Assembly (NCBI RefSeq): GCF_003966715.1
Contig: NZ_AP018907.1
Span: 1,662,001-1,726,000, forward strand
Source: Blastochloris tepida
GTDB taxonomy: Bacteria; Pseudomonadota; Alphaproteobacteria; Rhizobiales; Xanthobacteraceae
Direction of reading: 5' to 3'
Length of the DNA: 64,000 bases
Shown: positions 60,033 to 64,000 of the stretch, piece by piece
How the letters are laid out: each line of letters starts with the position of its first letter
Position numbering within the stretch: the stretch's first letter is position 1
Program-made: the position numbers and the translations under genes
The notes under the pieces: model-generated
The model's database searches: none
What the model was told of the DNA's origin: nothing
Seen by the model: only the letters and a program-made list of their open reading frames with translations

Positions 60033-62267
60033 TCAGTCGGCCGTCTCCTCGTCCGGCGGCGGCTCAGATGCAGTGTCGCGCTGCGACGGCTTTGCGGACG
60101 GTTCGGGCGCGGCCTGCACCATCCAGGGCCGGGTGCGGGTGGCGTCGCGGGCCGGCTCGATCCGCCAGCCGTCGCCCGCGCGGGTGATGGCGAGGGCGCC
60201 GTTCGCGGCGCGTCGGGCGGGGTCGATCCGCATCGCGGCGCACGGCATCGGCGTGGCGTGGCGCGTCACCACCAGCGCCGCCTTCGCGCAGTCCTCCTCC
60301 AGCGCCGCGAGGGTCTTCGGCACGGCAATGGCGGTGCCGTCCGCGAGCTGTGCGACGCCCCCCTCCTTGTCGCAGGCGAAGCCGGCGGCGAGTTTGGGAT
60401 CGGCCGGCAGCCGGTGGTCGCCATCGGCGGCAAGCCAGGTGCGGACGGCGAAACGGTCGGCCGACGCACCGAGGATCGACAGCCGGCCGTCCGCGCCGCG
60501 CACCGCCACCAGCCGGCCGGTGGCGTCGACCAGCACGTCCGGGCGGTCGGGCGACCCCACGGCCAGAAGCAACGCCAGGGCTGCCGCCGGCAGCGCAGCA
60601 AGCCGCAGCGGGCTGACCAGCAGCAGCCCGACCAGCAGGGCCGCCGCGGCGAGCAGCAGCGGCCCCTCGCCGAAGGCGGGAAGCCGCGAATCCGCTCCCG
60701 GCAATGCGGCGACGAAGGCGGAGATGTCGAGCGTGCGCTCGATGCCCCAGCCCATCAGCACCCAGAACGGCCGGTCGAAGCCGAACGGCATCATCAGCAC
60801 CCCGCCGAGCGCCGCCGGCATCACCAGACCCGAGATCACCGGCGTCGAGGCCAGATTGGCGAGGAGGCCGTAGGGCGACAGGCGGTGGAAATGGAAGGCG
60901 GTGAAGGCTGAGGTGGCGAGCCCCGCTGCGAGCGAGGCGAGCGCTAGGCCGGCCGCGCCGATCCACAACGCCCGACCGAGCCGCTGCACACGGGCGCCCT
61001 CGGCGAAGCGGCGGTTCGGCGCCCAGTGCTCGTAGAAGGCCACCAGCGCCAGCGTGGCCGCGAACGACATCTGGAAGCCGGGATTGAGCACGCTTTCCGG
61101 CATCACCGCCATCACCACCAGCGCGGCGGCGGCCAAGGTGCGCAGGCTGATTGCGGCACGGTCGGCCAGCACGCCGGCCAGCACCAGCCCGGCCATCAGG
61201 AAGGAGCGCGTGGTGGCGACCTCCGCACCCGACAGCAGCCAATAGAACGCGGCAACGCCCAGCGCCGCCAGGACCGCCCATTTCTTGATCGGCCGGCGCA
61301 GCGCCAGCCCCGGCACCAGCGCCAGCGTGCCGCGCACCAATACCAGCACGGTGCCGACCACCACCGCCATGTGCAGGCCTGAGATGGAGATGATGTGGTA
61401 GAGGCCGGACACCCGCAGGCTCTCATTGGTGGCCTCGGCGATGGCGTCGCGCTCGCCGGTCACCAGCGCCACGGCGATGGCGCCGGCGTCGCCCGGCACG
61501 ATGGCACGGATGCGCTGGCCGATGCCCTCGCGGATCCCTTGGGCCATCTGCCAGACGGCGATGCGCCAGGGCGGCGGCGATGCCGCCGGTATCATCTGCA
61601 CCGCGCCGAAGGCGAGCCCGGTGCCGCCGATGCCGGCGAACCACAAATCGCGCTCGAAATCCCAGGCGCCCGGCCGGGCCGGGCCGGCCGGCGGATTCAG
61701 CCGCGCGCGCACCGAAATATGGCTGCCGACCGGCGGGGCCGCGCCCGGCCGAAGCACGATGCGCAGGCGCGTCGGCATCGCCTCCTGCGCCGGGGTGATG
61801 CTCGTGACGTGCAGGATGACGCGGTCCGACTTCTCGCGCTGGTCGCGGTCGGCGACGAAGCCGGAGACGGTGGCGACCAGCGGACGGGCCAGCACCGGAT
61901 GGGCGATCAGCGCGGTGCGCAGGCTGGCGGCGGCAAAGCCCGCCGCGAAGGCCGCGGCCGCGACCGCGAGCGGAAAGCCGAGCGGATGGGCGCGGGCGGC
62001 GATGGCCAGCGCCGTGAAGGTCAGCGCCGTCAGCAGCGCGGCGATGAGCGAGGGCTCGGTCTCGGCGGCGAAGTAGACCAGGATGCCGATGGCGAAGACG
62101 ACCGGCAGCCACAGCGGGCCGCGGGCCGCCTCGCGTTCGCGCCGGGCCCAGGCGGCGAGCGGCGCCAGCAGGCTGGCGGCTCCCGAGAGGGGCCGATAGC
62201 CGGCGGCGAGCGCGCGGGCGCGGCCGATCACCGCCACCCGCACCCCTGTCCGCTGCCCGCCCGCCAT
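60033..62267 (-). CDS. comEC: ComEC/Rec2-family DNA uptake channel protein
   Basis: This 744-residue membrane protein has a DUF4131 region (residues 50-200, hydrophobic helices and a soluble OB-like part), the Competence domain (about 240-510) with VTGERDAIAEATNESLRVSG and LYHIISISGLHMAVVVGTVL, and a C-terminal part with a short periplasmic domain. ComEC proteins carry single-stranded DNA across the inner membrane. The metallo-beta-lactamase-like C-terminal domain of the long type is degenerate; an HxHxDH motif is not seen, as in other alphaproteobacterial members. The start at 62267 is the first in the ORF; later starts are possible. Confidence 0.9.
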   Translation of the reverse strand: MAGGQRTGVRVAVIGRARALAAGYRPLSGAASLLAPLAAWARREREAARGPLWLPVVFAIGILVYFAAETEPSLIAALLTALTFTALAIAARAHPLGFPLAVAAAAFAAGFAAASLRTALIAHPVLARPLVATVSGFVADRDQREKSDRVILHVTSITPAQEAMPTRLRIVLRPGAAPPVGSHISVRARLNPPAGPARPGAWDFERDLWFAGIGGTGLAFGAVQMIPAASPPPWRIAVWQMAQGIREGIGQRIRAIVPGDAGAIAVALVTGERDAIAEATNESLRVSGLYHIISISGLHMAVVVGTVLVLVRGTLALVPGLALRRPIKKWAVLAALGVAAFYWLLSGAEVATTRSFLMAGLVLAGVLADRAAISLRTLAAAALVVMAVMPESVLNPGFQMSFAATLALVAFYEHWAPNRRFAEGARVQRLGRALWIGAAGLALASLAAGLATSAFTAFHFHRLSPYGLLANLASTPVISGLVMPAALGGVLMMPFGFDRPFWVLMGWGIERTLDISAFVAALPGADSRLPAFGEGPLLLAAAALLVGLLLVSPLRLAALPAAALALLLAVGSPDRPDVLVDATGRLVAVRGADGRLSILGASADRFAVRTWLAADGDHRLPADPKLAAGFACDKEGGVAQLADGTAIAVPKTLAALEEDCAKAALVVTRHATPMPCAAMRIDPARRAANGALAITRAGDGWRIEPARDATRTRPWMVQAAPEPSAKPSQRDTASEPPPDEETAD

Positions 62268-62429
62268 GGCGCCCCGAAGGTCCGGGCGGCGGAACGCTCG
62301 GTTTCCGGTCAGGCCGCCCGCGCCATGCTACACACTCCGCAGCGGCAGGACAGCCTGGGCGAAGAGGCCAGGGAGTTTTTGCGCACCATCATCCTGTGAG
62401 GCGCCACAGGGCACGGACGCACAAGGAAG

Positions 62430-62482
62430 GTCGCCTTTCTGCCGACGGTCCCGGCTCGGCGCTGCGCGCCGTCCGGGACGAC
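62430..62482. repeat. Repeat family C, copy at 62.4 kb
   Basis: GACGGTCCCGGCTCGGCGC, then GCGCCGTCCGGGACGACAGG, form a hairpin like those at 20377-20422. It lies between comEC and glnS. Confidence 0.6.
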
Positions 62483-62514
62483 AGGCGGATTGCAGACCAG
62501 GCCCGCTCGCTTTG

Positions 62515-62582
62515 CCCCAAACGGGCCTACGCCCCGCTCACCTTGGCCCAAACGGGGCTCAGGCCCCGCTCACCTTGGCCCA
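62515..62582. repeat. 32-bp tandem duplication of the glnS 3' end
   Basis: GCCCCGCTCACCTTGGCCCA occurs at 62531-62550 and 62563-62582, within a 32-bp near-tandem unit that includes AAACGGG. The right copy holds the last codons and stop of glnS; the left copy is non-coding. Confidence 0.7.
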
Positions 62583-64000
62583 CGTGTCGCGCAGGCCGAT
62601 GGTGCGGTTGAACACCGGGCGGCCGGGCGTCGAATCCTTGTCGCGGACGAAATAGCCCAGGCGCTCGAACTGCACCGGCTCGACGCCGCCCTCGGCCAGC
62701 GAGGGCTCCAGTTTGGCACCAGCGACGATCTCCAGCGAGTCCGGGTTGAGGTCGGCGGCGAAGTTGGCGGCGTTGGGCTCGGGGGTCGCGAACAGCGGAT
62801 TGTAGAGCCGCACCTCGGCCTCCACCGCATCCGCCGCGTTCACCCAGTGCAGCGTCGCCTTGACCTTGCGGCCGTCCGGCGCGTTGCCGCCCTTGGAGGC
62901 CGGATCATAGGTGCAGCGCAGCTCCACCACCTCGCCCGAGGCGTCCTTGACCGCCTCGCGGCAGGTGACGAGATAGGCGTAGCGCAGCCGCACCTCCTTG
63001 CCCGGCGACAGGCGGTAGAAGCCCTTGGACGGGGTCTCCATGAAGTCGTCGCGCTCGACATAGAGCTCGCGGCCGAAGCGCAGGGTGCGGCGGCCGGCGG
63101 CCTCATTGTCGGGGTGGTTCGCCGCTTCGAATTCGTCGGCCTGCCCGTCCGGGTAATTCTCGATCACGATCTTCAGCGGCTTCAGCACCGCCATGCGGCG
63201 TTCCGCCTTGGCGTTGAGCACCTCGCGCACCGCATGGTCGAACATCGCGACATCGACGGTGGAATTGGCCTTGGCCACGCCGATGCGGCGGACGAACTCG
63301 CGCAGCGCCTCCGCCGGCACGCCGCGGCGGGCGAGCCCGGCCAGCGTCGGCATGCGCGGGTCGTCCCAGCCCTTCACATGGCCGTCGCGCACCAGCGTGG
63401 TCAGCACCCGCTTCGACAGCACGGTGTAGGTGAGGTTCAGCCGGGCGAACTCGTACTGGTGCGGCTTGGAGGGCACCGGCAGATTGTCGATGAACCAGTC
63501 GTAGAGCGGCCGGTGATCCTCGAATTCCAGCGTGCAGATCGAGTGGGTGATGTGCTCGATGGCGTCCGACTGGCCGTGGGCGAAGTCGTAGCTGGGATAG
63601 ATGCACCACTCGGTGCCGGTGCGCGGGTGGACGGCGTGGAGGATGCGGTAGAGCACCGGGTCGCGCAGATTGATGTTGCCCGCCGCCATGTCTATCTTGG
63701 CGCGCAGCACGCGGGCGCCATTGGGGAATTCGCCTGAGCGCATGCGGCGGAACAGGTCGAGGTTCTCCTCGACCGAGCGGTTGCGGAACGGACTGTCCTT
63801 GCCCGGCTCGGTCAGCGTGCCGCGGGCCTCGCGCATCTCGTCGGGCGACTGGTCGTCGACATAGGCCTTGCCGGCCTTGATCAGGTATTCCGCCCACTCG
63901 TAAAGCTGCTCGAAATAATCGGAGGCATGATAGAGGTTCTCGCCCCAGTCGAAGCCCAGCCAATGCACGTCGCGCTTGATGGCGTCGATGTATTCCTGCT
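62559..64000 (-). CDS. glnS: Glutaminyl-tRNA synthetase (partial, N-terminus outside window)
   Basis: At least 480 residues are present; the frame continues through the window edge ([15 protein letters not shown]). The sequence is Gln[58 protein letters not shown] with the KMSKS-like site [22 protein letters not shown] and the beta-barrel anticodon domain after [11 protein letters not shown]. It charges tRNA(Gln) directly. Because GatB is also encoded, glutamine charging could be redundant, or GatCAB serves asparagine. A long C-terminal YqeY extension is not present. Confidence 0.95.
   Translation of the reverse strand, partial: QEYIDAIKRDVHWLGFDWGENLYHASDYFEQLYEWAEYLIKAGKAYVDDQSPDEMREARGTLTEPGKDSPFRNRSVEENLDLFRRMRSGEFPNGARVLRAKIDMAAGNINLRDPVLYRILHAVHPRTGTEWCIYPSYDFAHGQSDAIEHITHSICTLEFEDHRPLYDWFIDNLPVPSKPHQYEFARLNLTYTVLSKRVLTTLVRDGHVKGWDDPRMPTLAGLARRGVPAEALREFVRRIGVAKANSTVDVAMFDHAVREVLNAKAERRMAVLKPLKIVIENYPDGQADEFEAANHPDNEAAGRRTLRFGRELYVERDDFMETPSKGFYRLSPGKEVRLRYAYLVTCREAVKDASGEVVELRCTYDPASKGGNAPDGRKVKATLHWVNAADAVEAEVRLYNPLFATPEPNAANFAADLNPDSLEIVAGAKLEPSLAEGGVEPVQFERLGYFVRDKDSTPGRPVFNRTIGLRDTWAKVSGA

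Noticed and set aside
62325..62399. 24-codon ORF upstream of comEC on the plus strand
   Set aside because: Too short, no ribosome-binding site or conservation evidence.
1..64000. tRNA, rRNA or riboswitch genes
   Set aside because: No cloverleaf, rRNA segment or cobalamin riboswitch box was recognised by eye, including upstream of cobL/cobK; a covariance-model search would be decisive.

Overview
The window is GC-rich, densely coded chromosomal DNA from an alphaproteobacterium, most likely Hyphomicrobiales (Rhizobiales). Supporting this are an alphaproteobacterial SOS box (GAAC-N7-GAAC) upstream of lexA, a rhizobial-type haem uptake locus (hemP/hmuTUV, hmuR, an IsdG-type haem monooxygenase), an AapJ-like binding protein, a GatB subunit, the dsbA-accB-accC-aat order, and several families of short palindromic intergenic repeats. 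A tandem crtI-crtD carotenoid desaturase pair next to cbbY suggests a purple phototroph or a relative. No photosynthesis gene proper lies in the window, and genus cannot be fixed from it.

Layout. 0.1-5.5 kb: a NUDIX hydrolase, a leftward exopolysaccharide operon (sugar transferase, polysaccharide deacetylase, GNAT-like protein) and a periplasmic PPIase. 6-16.4 kb: sirtuin, lipoprotein, L,D-transpeptidase, amino-acid binding protein, aminotransferase, M48-TPR protease, DsbA-like protein, accB, accC, aat. 16.5-28.6 kb: a small secreted protein, then a haem-acquisition region with exbB-exbD-tonB, the hmuR-hmuQ-hutX-hutW unit and, divergent from it, hemP-hmuT-hmuU-hmuV. 28.7-31.1 kb: a usp-sulP pair that may be mobile cargo. 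31.6-39.8 kb: GST, GNAT, DUF892 protein, gatB, divergent cobL/cobK whose start codons overlap, a lytic transglycosylase and an atypical SDR. 40-46.5 kb: crtI, crtD, cbbY, small secreted proteins, an arylsulfatase remnant and an outer-membrane barrel protein.

47.6-58.0 kb is a compact Mu-like element. It has a repressor and divergent Ner-like gene, MuA- and MuB-type transposition proteins, small early genes, GemA and a Mor-like activator. It then passes straight to a tape-measure protein and one ORF that joins a Mu gpI-type protease in frame to a major capsid protein. Terminase, portal, sheath, tail-tube, baseplate and lysis genes are absent. A 23-bp motif matching at 19/23 positions lies inverted near the two ends. 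The element sits just upstream of lexA. Between lexA and comEC lies an intact IS481-family element with a 6-bp GCTAGA target duplication that also supplies the transposase stop codon. The window ends inside glnS.

The haem genes would work together: TonB/ExbBD energise HmuR, HmuTUV carries haem across the inner membrane, HmuQ (oxygen-dependent) and HutW (radical SAM) are candidate haem-opening enzymes, and HutX is the carrier. Large antisense ORFs over most genes are GC-driven shadows and were left out.
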